Shown: positions 1-6,369 of the stretch, piece by piece
How positions within the stretch are numbered: position 1 is the first letter of the stretch
Layout: each line of letters begins with the position of its first letter
From: Chloroflexota bacterium
Lineage (GTDB): Bacteria; Chloroflexota; Anaerolineae; CG2-30-64-16
Assembly: GCA_029555885.1 (NCBI GenBank)
Contig: JAKPQT010000206.1
Span: 1 to 11,453, forward strand
Direction of reading: 5' to 3'
Length of the DNA stretch: 11,453 nucleotides
Notes under the pieces: generated by a model
Told to the model about the DNA's origin: nothing
The model's database searches: none
What the model saw: only the letters and a program-made list of their open reading frames with translations
Position numbers and translations under genes: made by a program

Positions 1-21
1 GTCATATCGCTGCTGGCCTAG
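1..21 (+). other. Last codons of an upstream frame, ending at TAG
   Basis: The first seven codons read VISLLA and then TAG at 19-21. The same frame continues open after the TAG as GLNPRLLAGF and runs without a break into the membrane-protein ORF that ends at 378. The residues on both sides look like one hydrophobic C-terminal segment of a NuoL/M-like protein. A single T-to-A change (TTG Leu to TAG) would explain the stop. It may instead be the natural end of a separate upstream gene, since the window starts too late to tell. Confidence 0.45.
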
Positions 22-51
22 GGCCTCAACCCGCGCCTGCTTGCCGGGTTC

Positions 52-378
52 GTGACCATACCGGAAGGGGAGACGCTGCGTTCGCTCGGCGGCATGATCC
101 TGGGCGTGCGACGGTCGGTCTGGGCAGGTCTGGTCCTTTCCGGCGTGCTGGGCGCGGCGCTCGGGGTGTTTCGCGAGCGCCTCTTCGGCCAGATGCGCGG
201 CTGGCAAAGCGCAATCACCGAGATTGTCAGCCTGGACTGGCTGTACCAGAGCACGGTCGCGGGTCTCGCCGTCGTGGGCAACGCGCTGCGTTATTTCGCT
301 GTTCTCGGCGAGGGGGAAGGCTACCTGGGCTGGCTGGCCCTCGCTGCTCTGATCCTGTGGGTGCTGTTAAGGGGATAA
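52..378 (+). CDS. C-terminal part of a NuoL/NuoM-like (complex I / Mrp / hydrogenase-4) membrane subunit
   Basis: This 108-residue ORF starts at the first usable codon (GTG at 52) after an in-frame TAG at 19-21, and no ribosome-binding site supports that start. It has a hydrophobic segment at about residues 22-40, an amphipathic stretch with SLDWLYQ near 60-66, a GEGEGYLGW motif near 86-94, and a final membrane helix at about 91-107. The 'LDWLY ... EGEG ... W + terminal helix' pattern is typical of the extreme C-terminus of proton-conducting antiporter-like subunits (NuoL, NuoM, MrpA and HyfB families), so this is most likely the tail of a larger gene rather than a complete protein. Its TAA overlaps the ATG of the next gene (TAATG), indicating translational coupling in an operon of related membrane subunits. 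The tail assignment rests on pattern recognition only. Whether the gene is broken by the TAG or is a separate short gene is unresolved. Confidence 0.5.
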   Translation: MTIPEGETLRSLGGMILGVRRSVWAGLVLSGVLGAALGVFRERLFGQMRGWQSAITEIVSLDWLYQSTVAGLAVVGNALRYFAVLGEGEGYLGWLALAALILWVLLRG

Positions 379-1049
379 TGTCTCTCGACGATCTGTTTCG
401 CCAACTGAGCATCCTGATTGGGCTGCCATCCGTCTACGTGGCCGGCGCGGCTGCGGCCGTTGTGGTCGTGGCGCGCGACTGGCGCGCCGTGTTGTATGGC
501 TACGCGCTCGTATCGGTCATGCTGGCGCTCCTCCTCTCGCAGGTCATCCCTGCGGAGTGGGCGTTGCAACAGGCCATCATCGGCGGCCTGGTCGCGGTGA
601 TGCTCTATCTCTCCGCCGGCCAGTTGCGGGGCAATCGCAGCCGCTATCAATCCGCCGAGCTCCGCTGGCCGCAGATGGCTTCGCTCACCAGCTTTCGGCT
701 GCTGGCTGTCGCGCTCATCAGCGGCATCTTCATCGTAGCGCGCGACAACATCAAGCTCCCGCTCATCGAGCCGGTGCTGCGTGACGCGTTCCTGTGGCTT
801 GTGCTGATCGGGCTGCTGGGGCTGGCGCTCCACGAAGAGCCCTTGCACGCCGGCCTGAGCCTGCTTATCGTCTTGGGCGGCAGCGAGTTGTTCCTGTTCA
901 CGCTGACGCAGCAGCGCGTACTCGTCGGTATCATGCAGGGCGGACAGCTCCTGTTGGGGCTGGCCGTGGCCTATCTGGTGTTGGCACGCGGCCTGGCGGT
1001 CTTCCAGCCGGAACTGCCGCCCGCGGGGCCGGGCGGAGGTCGAGCATGA
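378..1049 (+). CDS. Polytopic membrane protein, HyfE/NuoK-like subunit of a complex I-like assembly
   Basis: The protein has 223 residues and is almost entirely membrane-embedded. Helices are visible at about 18-34, 38-57, 64-80, 108-121, 138-152, 158-176 and 183-203, followed by a short Pro/Gly-rich tail. The start is the ATG at 378, which overlaps the preceding stop and follows AAGGGG at 369-374. A GTG at 357 is possible but lies inside the previous gene. The length is close to that of hydrogenase-4 component E (HyfE). The second half, with HEEPLHAGL and a buried Glu in LGGSELFLF (about residue 170), resembles the two-helix NuoK/MrpC core. The first half, with the helix AIIGGLVAVMLYLS (about 66-79), recalls the NuoJ/MrpB-like segment. 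It would sit in the membrane arm between the two antiporter-like subunits encoded on either side. The family assignment is tentative, because no single motif is diagnostic. Confidence 0.5.
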   Translation: MSLDDLFRQLSILIGLPSVYVAGAAAAVVVVARDWRAVLYGYALVSVMLALLLSQVIPAEWALQQAIIGGLVAVMLYLSAGQLRGNRSRYQSAELRWPQMASLTSFRLLAVALISGIFIVARDNIKLPLIEPVLRDAFLWLVLIGLLGLALHEEPLHAGLSLLIVLGGSELFLFTLTQQRVLVGIMQGGQLLLGLAVAYLVLARGLAVFQPELPPAGPGGGRA

Positions 1050-2446
1050 TTCCGGGGCCCTGGCTCCTGCTGGGCGTGCTGCTGGTCGGCGCAGTCATCG
1101 TCTATCTGCTGCGCCGGCTGGAGCCGGTGGCCTCCTTGCTGGCCGCGGCTATCTCAGTCGTGCTCGGCCTGGCCCTGTGGCGCTTCCCTCTCACATCGCC
1201 CATCAGGGTGATGGGCCGCGCGGTCCGGCTCGGCCAGGAAGTAGTCCTGGATGACCTCTCCCTGCAGATTACGCCCTCGGTGCGCGCACTGCTGATCTTC
1301 CTTCTGTTCGCCGGCGCGGTCACCTTCGTGCTCGCCTGGCGCACCTATCAGGGCCGGACGTTCTATCCCTTTGGCCTCGTTCTGCTCGCCCTGTGGGGCG
1401 CCATCGCCATGTTGCAGCCCCTGACCTTTGCACCTGCCGTGGTGGTGCTGGCCTCGATCCTGGCTGTATTCCTGATTCAGGCGGGCCGCGCGGGTGAGAC
1501 GCAGGGGGCCTGGCGGCAGTTGATGTTCCCCGCGCTGGCCGTACCGTTCTTTATCGTTGCGGCCTGGTACATGGATCAGGCGCCGCTCAATCCCGACGAT
1601 GCCACCCCCTACCGCATCGCGAGCTGGCTCCTGGTCGCAGGCTTCGTGCTGCTGCTGCAACCCGCCCCGCTCCATGTGGCCCTGCCCGCAGTGGCGGGGC
1701 AATCGCCGCTCGTCGTGGCTGCATTCCTGTGGATCGGCGGCCAGACCGTGACCCTGTTCCTGCTCCAGCGCTTCCTGGTGACGTATCCGTGGCTCAGCGC
1801 CTCGGTGGATAGCGCGCGCTGGTTGTTCTGGCTCGGGATGCTGACCGCGGCGCTGGGCGGCGCGCTGGCGGCCGTCCAGAACCGGCTGGGACGGCTGACC
1901 GGCTATGCCGCGCTCTATGACTACGGCATCCTCATCGTTGCGCTCGGCCTACGCGGGACCGCGGGCCTGCCCACAACCATCTGGCTCCTGCTGACCCGCA
2001 CCCTCTCGCTCCTGACGCTGACGACCGGCGCGGCCACCCTCCGCCATCGCATGACCAGCGACCGGCTGGATAGCCTGGCCGGAGCCGTGTCGCGGCTGCC
2101 GGTTGCCGTCATCGCGCTCATCATCGGCGGCTTCGGGCTGGCGGGCCTCCCGCTGACCGCGCAATTCGCCTCGCGCTGGGCGCTGCTCCAGCTCGTGAGC
2201 GAGACCGACCTGCGCTGGTCACTCCTGCTGCTGTTCGGCGCGCTCGGCGTGCTGGTGGGCACGGTGCGCGCAGCTCGCGCCTGCTTCGGAGACCTGAAGG
2301 CCTCCCCTGTCGAGCGCGAATCCCTGTCGCTGGTCGTGCTGACGACAGGGCTCGTCGTCTTGAGCGTTCTGCTCGGCCTGTTTCCGCAACTTCTGACGGG
2401 TCCGGTCGCCTCGGTCATCCTGCCGCTCTCCGTTCTGGAACCGTAA
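1046..2446 (+). CDS. NuoN/NuoM-like antiporter-like membrane subunit, divergent
   Basis: The protein has 466 residues and about 12-14 membrane segments. The ATG at 1046 overlaps the previous stop (ATGA) and is preceded by GGAGGT at 1035-1040 with ideal spacing, so the start is secure and the gene is translationally coupled. Family landmarks are QPAPLH (205-210), corresponding to the 'PFH/PLHtWLPdA' signature of NuoL/M/N, LGRLTGYAALYDYGIL (281-296), corresponding to 'LKRLLAYSSIAHxGY', and GLAGLPLTAQFASRW (364-378), corresponding to 'lsLaGiPPtaGFigKw'. Several charged residues used for proton translocation are absent: the Lys before the PLH motif is Phe200 or a neighbour, the TM8 Lys region reads GGQTVTLF (231-238), and the TM5 Glu region reads AVFLIQAG (140-147). 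Arg377 replaces the late Lys. The fold therefore looks conserved while pumping chemistry may be altered or lost. It ends about 125 bp before the HMG-CoA reductase gene. Confidence 0.65.
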   Translation: MIPGPWLLLGVLLVGAVIVYLLRRLEPVASLLAAAISVVLGLALWRFPLTSPIRVMGRAVRLGQEVVLDDLSLQITPSVRALLIFLLFAGAVTFVLAWRTYQGRTFYPFGLVLLALWGAIAMLQPLTFAPAVVVLASILAVFLIQAGRAGETQGAWRQLMFPALAVPFFIVAAWYMDQAPLNPDDATPYRIASWLLVAGFVLLLQPAPLHVALPAVAGQSPLVVAAFLWIGGQTVTLFLLQRFLVTYPWLSASVDSARWLFWLGMLTAALGGALAAVQNRLGRLTGYAALYDYGILIVALGLRGTAGLPTTIWLLLTRTLSLLTLTTGAATLRHRMTSDRLDSLAGAVSRLPVAVIALIIGGFGLAGLPLTAQFASRWALLQLVSETDLRWSLLLLFGALGVLVGTVRAARACFGDLKASPVERESLSLVVLTTGLVVLSVLLGLFPQLLTGPVASVILPLSVLEP

Positions 2447-2454
2447 ATGCGTTT

Positions 2455-2472
2455 CTGATAGGTTTTGACAGG
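2455..2472 (+). promoter_or_regulatory. Candidate mevalonate-regulon operator, copy 1
   Basis: The 18-mer CTGATAGGTTTTGACAGG lies 10 bp after the NuoN-like stop and upstream of HMG-CoA reductase. An exact reverse-complement copy occurs at 6233-6250 and a 14/18 variant begins at 6282. Internally it is a direct repeat with one helical-turn periodicity (TGATAGGTTT followed by TGACAGGGTT, 8 of 10 identical), as expected for a protein that binds two adjacent half-sites on one DNA face. It overlaps the -35 side of the promoter, so a bound regulator could repress or activate. Confidence 0.5.
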
Positions 2473-2488
2473 GTTCTCCATCTATAGT
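2459..2488 (+). promoter_or_regulatory. Candidate promoter of HMG-CoA reductase
   Basis: TAGGTT at 2459-2464 is followed after 18 bp by TATAGT at 2483-2488. A better -35 match, TTGACA, sits at 2465-2470 but only 12 bp from the -10. The same TAGGTT-18-TATA(A/G)T arrangement recurs before the DUF35 gene, which argues that this geometry is meaningful. The expected transcript start is near 2495, leaving a leader of about 75 nt. Confidence 0.4.
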
Positions 2489-2526
2489 CAGAAGGTTGTC
2501 TGAGCCAGGAGGCAAGGAGTCCGTCC

Positions 2527-2568
2527 TTGACCGGCGGCTCACTTTTTTCGCGGCTAAGAGATATGTGA
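2527..2568 (+). other. Possible 13-codon leader ORF ahead of HMG-CoA reductase
   Basis: The strongest Shine-Dalgarno sequence in the HMG-CoA reductase leader (AGGAGGCAAGGAG, about 2507-2519) is more than 50 nt from the reductase start, which itself has only weak AAGAGA in front. It is correctly placed (8 nt) for a TTG at 2527 that opens a 13-codon frame ending at TGA 2566-2568, 3 nt before the reductase ATG and in the same frame. This arrangement would allow translational coupling. It is a reading of the sequence only and could be chance. Confidence 0.22.
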
Positions 2569-2571
2569 GAC

Positions 2572-3906
2572 ATGCCACAAACATCCCGTATCAGCGGATT
2601 CTATAACCTGACCCCGGCCGCGCGCCGCGCAATCGTCGCAGATTGGGCCGACCTGACGCCGGAGCAGGCGGCCAGCTTCGAGACGCTACTCGCGTCATCC
2701 GGCGGGCTGTCGCTGGAGCAGGCCGACAAGATGATGGAGAACGTAGTGGGCACGTACGCGCTGCCGCTGGGCATCGCCACCAACTTCGTGGTCAATGGCC
2801 GCGATGTGCTCGTGCCGATGGTCATCGAGGAACCGTCGGTGGTCGCGGGCGCGAGCTTCGCGGCGAAGCTGGCCCGCGCGGGCGGCGGCTTCCACGCTGA
2901 GACCACCGAGCCGCTGATGATCGGCCAGATGCAGGTACTGGAGGTTGCGGACCTGCCGGAAGCTGCGGCGCAGGTGCGCCGCCAGAAGAAACGGCTGCTC
3001 GATCTTGCCAATAGTACCGACCCGGTCGTGGTCAGCCTCCACGGGGGCGCGCGCGATATCGAGGTCCGCGCCATCCCGGACAGCACGATCGGCCCGATGC
3101 TCGTCGTCCATCTGATCTACGACTGCCGCGACGCGATGGGCGCAAATATGGTCAACACGGCGTGCGAGGCGCTCGCGCCGCTCGTCGAAGAGATGACCGG
3201 CGGCCGCGTCAACCTGCGCATCCTGTCGAACCTCGCAGACCGGCGGCTGGCGCGGGCACGCTGCGTCGTCCCGGCCCAGGAACTGGAGACCGAGGGGCTG
3301 CCCGGCGAGGTGGTCGCGCAGCGCATCGTCGAAGCGTATGCCCTCGCGGCGGTCGATCCCTACCGCGCGGCCACGCACAACAAAGGCATTATGAACGGAG
3401 TGGATGCCGTCGTCATGGCGACCGGCAACGACTGGCGCGCCATCGAGGCCGGCGCGCACGCCTACGCGGCGCGCGATGGCCTGTACCGGTCGCTGTCGAC
3501 CTGGAGCTACACGCCGGGTGATCCGACGACGGGTGCCCGCCCCGCACTCGTCGGGAACCTCGAGATGCCGCTCGCCGTCGGCACCGTGGGCGGGGCCACG
3601 CGCGTGCATCCGCTGGCGCGGTTCGCACTACAGGTGATGCAGGTCAAGAACGCGCGTGAGCTGGCCGAGATTATCGTCTCGGTGGGCCTGGCGCAGAACT
3701 TGGCCGCCATCCGCGCGCTGGCAACCGAGGGCATCCAGCGCGGGCACATGGCGCTGCACGCGCGGCAGATTGCGATTGCCGCCGGCGCACGGCCCGATGA
3801 GGTGGACCGCGTGGCCGCGATGCTGGTCACTGAAAAGCAGGTGCGCGCAGACCGTGCCCGTGAGATTCTGGCCGCTCTACGGGAGAATCCTGCGGCAAAG
3901 ATTTGA
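2572..3906 (+). CDS. mvaA: Class II 3-hydroxy-3-methylglutaryl-CoA reductase
   Basis: This soluble enzyme of 444 residues reduces HMG-CoA to mevalonate in two hydride-transfer steps, the committed step of the mevalonate route to isoprenoids. It is of the class II type (Pseudomonas mevalonii-like, about 430 residues, no membrane domain). The N-terminus SRISGFYNLTPAAR is typical of the class. The catalytic motifs are all visible: MVIEEPSVV (83-91) with the catalytic Glu, DAMGANMVNT (187-196) of the cofactor-binding domain, THNKGIMNG with Lys271, ATGNDWR with Asp287, and GHMALHAR (391-398) with the catalytic His. The start is fixed because a TGA lies in frame at 2566 and ATG 2572 is the first start after it. 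The gene heads the mevalonate cluster with its own promoter, and the synthase gene follows after about 117 bp with a separate promoter. NADH versus NADPH preference cannot be read with confidence. Confidence 0.96.
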   Translation: MPQTSRISGFYNLTPAARRAIVADWADLTPEQAASFETLLASSGGLSLEQADKMMENVVGTYALPLGIATNFVVNGRDVLVPMVIEEPSVVAGASFAAKLARAGGGFHAETTEPLMIGQMQVLEVADLPEAAAQVRRQKKRLLDLANSTDPVVVSLHGGARDIEVRAIPDSTIGPMLVVHLIYDCRDAMGANMVNTACEALAPLVEEMTGGRVNLRILSNLADRRLARARCVVPAQELETEGLPGEVVAQRIVEAYALAAVDPYRAATHNKGIMNGVDAVVMATGNDWRAIEAGAHAYAARDGLYRSLSTWSYTPGDPTTGARPALVGNLEMPLAVGTVGGATRVHPLARFALQVMQVKNARELAEIIVSVGLAQNLAAIRALATEGIQRGHMALHARQIAIAAGARPDEVDRVAAMLVTEKQVRADRAREILAALRENPAAKI

Positions 3907-3932
3907 CAAAACATATTCAAACATTGTATAGA
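3903..3932 (+). promoter_or_regulatory. Sigma70-type promoter of the HMG-CoA synthase-thiolase unit
   Basis: A perfect -35 (TTGACA, 3903-3908) and a -10-like TATAGA (3927-3932) are separated by 18 bp. The -35 overlaps the TGA stop of HMG-CoA reductase (3904-3906), so the promoter starts inside the upstream gene. An inverted repeat TTTGA/TCAAA flanks the spacer start. The complementary strand here (ATATGTTTTGTCA) partly resembles the TAGGTTTTGACA operator core, though weakly. The expected leader is about 85 nt. Confidence 0.6.
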
Positions 3933-4023
3933 TAGTGATGTGCCTTACAGTGTGGCTGCGCACGCAGGTTTAAGATGTCCGTGTGCAGCCCGGTGAAATT
4001 GCGTGATTGAGGAGTGAAACTCC

Positions 4024-5073
4024 ATGTTGAAACCTGTTCAAGATGTCGGAATCGTCGGTTACGGGGCCTATGTCCCACGCTACCGCCTGCCCGCGACCGA
4101 AGTCGCGCGGGTCTGGACGGATGGCTCCGGCGGTCTGCCGATTAAAGAGAAAGCCGTTGCCGGGCTGGATGAAGACACGCTCTCGATGTCCATCGAGGCT
4201 GCGCGCAACGCGCTGGCGCGGGCCCGGATCGACCCGCAGGAGCTGCGCGCCGTGTGGGTGGGCAGCGAGTCGCATCCATACGCCGTGAAGCCCACCTCCA
4301 CCGTCGTGGCGGAAGCCATCGGCGCAGCGGCCAACATCCAGGCCGCAGACCTGGAGTTTGCGTGCAAGGCGGGCAGCGAGGCCATCGTCGCGGGCATGGG
4401 CATCGTCGGCTCCGGCATGGGGCGCTATGTCCTGGCGATCGGCATGGACACCGCGCAGGGCCGGCCCGGCGACGCACTGGAGTACACCGCCGCGTCGGGG
4501 GGGGCCGCGTTCATTGTCGGCCCGGCGGAAGAGAGCCTGGCCGTCTACGAGGGTACGCTCTCCCACGTCAGCGACACGCCGGACTTCTGGCGCCGGGCCT
4601 ATGCGCACTATCCGAGCCACGGCCATCGCTTCACGGGCGAGCCGGCCTACTTCGAGCACGTCGTGACCGCGGGCAAGCGCCTGCTGGAGGAGATGGGCAC
4701 GCGGCCCTCCGACTACAAGTACGCCGTCCTGCACCAGCCGAACACCAAGTTTCCGCAGCGCGCGGCGCAGATGCTCGGCTTCACCGCGGAGCAAATCAAG
4801 ACCGGCCTGCTGGTGCCCGTCATCGGCAATACGTACGCCGGGTCATCTCTCATCGGCCTGACCGCGATCCTGGACGAGGCGGCACCGGGCGACCGCATCT
4901 TCATGGTGTCGTTCGGTTCGGGCGCCGGCTCGGATGCCTTCTCGATTCGCGTCACCGAGCGCATCGCAGAAGCGCGCGACCGTGCCCCGCGCACCCAGGA
5001 TTACATCGCGCGGCGCAAGGTCATCGACTACGCGACCTACGTCCGCTACCGCCACAAGCTGCAGATGAACTGA
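4024..5073 (+). CDS. Archaeal-type hydroxymethylglutaryl-CoA synthase
   Basis: This 349-residue thiolase-fold enzyme condenses acetyl-CoA with acetoacetyl-CoA to give HMG-CoA. It is about 350 residues long and begins with [15 protein letters not shown], both typical of the archaeal/Chloroflexota lineage rather than the longer eukaryotic enzyme. Active-site residues are visible: Glu82 in [15 protein letters not shown], nucleophile Cys114 in [11 protein letters not shown], and His237 in [20 protein letters not shown] (266-275) and [11 protein letters not shown] (296-306) form the conserved C-terminal half. The ATG at 4024 follows GAGGAG (4009-4014). The thiolase gene begins 10 bp after the stop, so the two are co-transcribed. 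In archaea this synthase, the downstream thiolase and a DUF35 protein form one complex that passes acetoacetyl-CoA directly between active sites, and all three partners are present here in that order. Confidence 0.95.
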   Translation: MLKPVQDVGIVGYGAYVPRYRLPATEVARVWTDGSGGLPIKEKAVAGLDEDTLSMSIEAARNALARARIDPQELRAVWVGSESHPYAVKPTSTVVAEAIGAAANIQAADLEFACKAGSEAIVAGMGIVGSGMGRYVLAIGMDTAQGRPGDALEYTAASGGAAFIVGPAEESLAVYEGTLSHVSDTPDFWRRAYAHYPSHGHRFTGEPAYFEHVVTAGKRLLEEMGTRPSDYKYAVLHQPNTKFPQRAAQMLGFTAEQIKTGLLVPVIGNTYAGSSLIGLTAILDEAAPGDRIFMVSFGSGAGSDAFSIRVTERIAEARDRAPRTQDYIARRKVIDYATYVRYRHKLQMN

Positions 5074-5083
5074 GGGTCTGGAC

Positions 5084-6232
5084 ATGAGAGATGTGGCCAT
5101 TATCGGCATCGGGCAGACGCCCGTGGAAGAACATTGGGGCCGGTCGCTGCGTCACCTGGCCCACGACGCGATCATGCCTGCCCTCGCAGACGCGGGCATC
5201 GAGACGGCGGACGCCCTCTATGTGGGCAACATGCTGTCGGGCGAGCTGGGGGGACAGGAGCACCTGGGCGCGTTGATTGCGGATTTCGTCGGCCTGCGCG
5301 GCATCGAAGCCATGAAGGTCGAGGCCGCGTGCGGCTCCGGCGCGGCGGCGCTGCGCGTCGGCCTGATGGCCGTGGCCAGCGGCATCCACGATGTCGTGCT
5401 CGTGTGCGGCGTTGAGAAGATGACCGACGCGGTCGGGCACGAGGTCACATCGGGCCTGGCCACCGCCGCGGACCAGGAGTACGAGGTCAGCCAGGGCATC
5501 AGCTTTGTGGGCCTCAACGCGCTGCTCATGCGCCGCTACATGCACGAATTCAACGTCAAGCACGAGCAGTTTGCCGGCTTCGCGCTCAATGCGCATCGGA
5601 ACGGGGCCAACAACCCAAATGCGATGTTCCGCTCGCCCATCAGCCAGTCGACCTACCTGAAGGCGGGCATGATTGCGGACCCGATCAACCTGATGGATTC
5701 CAGCCCGGTGTGCGACGGTGCGGCGTGCGTGGTCCTGGCCGCGGCGGATTTCCACCGCTCGCGGGCGAAGGCGCACATCCTGGCATCGGCCGTCGCAACC
5801 GACAGCCTCGCGATTCACGACCGCCGCGACCCGCTCGCGCTCGATGCCGTGGCGCTGTCCACGCAGAAGGCGCTGGCCCAGGCGCGGCTGACCACTGCGG
5901 ACATCCAGGTGTTCGAAGCGCATGATGCGTTCAGCATCATGGCCGCGCTGTCGCTGGAGGCTGCGGGCTTTGCGCCGCGCGGGGCGGGCGTCTGCCTTGC
6001 CACGGATGAAGAAATCGGGATTCATGGCCGGATTCCCATCAGCACGATGGGCGGGCTGAAGTCGCGCGGGCATCCGGTCGGCGCGACAGGCATCTACCAG
6101 ATCGTCGAGGTAGTGCAGCAGTTGACCGGCCAGGCCGGCGCGAACCAGGTGCCGGGCGCGCAGATCGGCATGGCCCAGAACATCGGCGGCAGCGGCGCGA
6201 CCGTGCTCACGCACATTTTGGCCGCGGCGTAA
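5084..6232 (+). CDS. Acetyl-CoA acetyltransferase (archaeal/SCP-x-type thiolase)
   Basis: This 382-residue thiolase catalyses formation of acetoacetyl-CoA from two acetyl-CoA, the first step of the mevalonate pathway. The nucleophilic cysteine is Cys83 in VEAACGSGAAA. His280 lies in FEAHDAF, the SCP-x/archaeal replacement for the usual asparagine motif, and His330 lies in SRGHPVGATG. The C-terminal motif reads QNIGGSGAT (366-373), lacking the second catalytic Cys of classical biosynthetic thiolases, as is normal for this subfamily. The reaction is thermodynamically unfavourable alone, and in the archaeal complex it is pulled by the adjacent synthase. The start ATG 5084 has GAGGG at 5072-5076 overlapping the synthase stop, so translation is probably coupled. 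The stop TAA (6230-6232) directly abuts an inverted copy of the 18-bp operator-like motif. Confidence 0.94.
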   Translation: MRDVAIIGIGQTPVEEHWGRSLRHLAHDAIMPALADAGIETADALYVGNMLSGELGGQEHLGALIADFVGLRGIEAMKVEAACGSGAAALRVGLMAVASGIHDVVLVCGVEKMTDAVGHEVTSGLATAADQEYEVSQGISFVGLNALLMRRYMHEFNVKHEQFAGFALNAHRNGANNPNAMFRSPISQSTYLKAGMIADPINLMDSSPVCDGAACVVLAAADFHRSRAKAHILASAVATDSLAIHDRRDPLALDAVALSTQKALAQARLTTADIQVFEAHDAFSIMAALSLEAAGFAPRGAGVCLATDEEIGIHGRIPISTMGGLKSRGHPVGATGIYQIVEVVQQLTGQAGANQVPGAQIGMAQNIGGSGATVLTHILAAA

Positions 6233-6250
6233 CCTGTCAAAACCTATCAG
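6233..6250 (-). promoter_or_regulatory. Candidate mevalonate-regulon operator, copy 2 (inverted)
   Basis: CCTGTCAAAACCTATCAG on the + strand is the exact reverse complement of the 18-mer at 2455-2472. It starts immediately after the thiolase stop. Together with the variant copy at 6282-6299 it forms an inverted pair around about 31 bp. An exact 18-mer recurring by chance within under 4 kb is very unlikely. Confidence 0.5.
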
Positions 6251-6295
6251 CGAGACGCCAGGTTGTGTCAACAGCCGCAATCTGGTAGGTTTTGA
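6237..6295. repeat. 14-bp inverted repeat between thiolase and DUF35 genes
   Basis: TCAAAACCTATCAG (6237-6250) pairs with CTGGTAGGTTTTGA (6282-6295) over 14 positions with one G-U pair, around a 31-nt loop. The loop holds a smaller palindrome, GTTG-TGT-CAAC (6262-6272). The arms are the two operator-like motif copies. As RNA this could form a hairpin at the thiolase 3' end, but no U-tract follows, so it is not an obvious terminator. As DNA it could place two regulator dimers for looping. Confidence 0.5.
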
Positions 6296-6315
6296 TGGAG
6301 GTATCTGCGTATAAT
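6286..6315 (+). promoter_or_regulatory. Promoter of the DUF35 gene with operator variant (copy 3)
   Basis: TAGGTT (6286-6291) and a consensus TATAAT (6310-6315) are 18 bp apart, the same geometry as the promoter before HMG-CoA reductase. The operator-like sequence starting at 6282 matches the 18-mer at 14 of 18 positions. The expected transcript start is near 6322, giving a leader of about 48 nt with GGAGGA just before the ATG. The scaffold gene may therefore be transcribed on its own as well as by read-through from thiolase. Confidence 0.5.
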
Positions 6316-6369
6316 CGGCGCAGTTTGAACCTGTATCGACTGGTAATCTACTTCCGGAGGAACAATCAT

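Noticed and set aside
2695..3609. 304-residue minus-strand frame opposite HMG-CoA reductase
   Set aside because: It is a shadow of a clear gene, with no recognisable domain and biased composition.
4254..5087. 277-residue + strand frame overlapping HMG-CoA synthase
   Set aside because: It is Arg/Gly/His-rich out-of-frame translation of the synthase gene and not protein-like.
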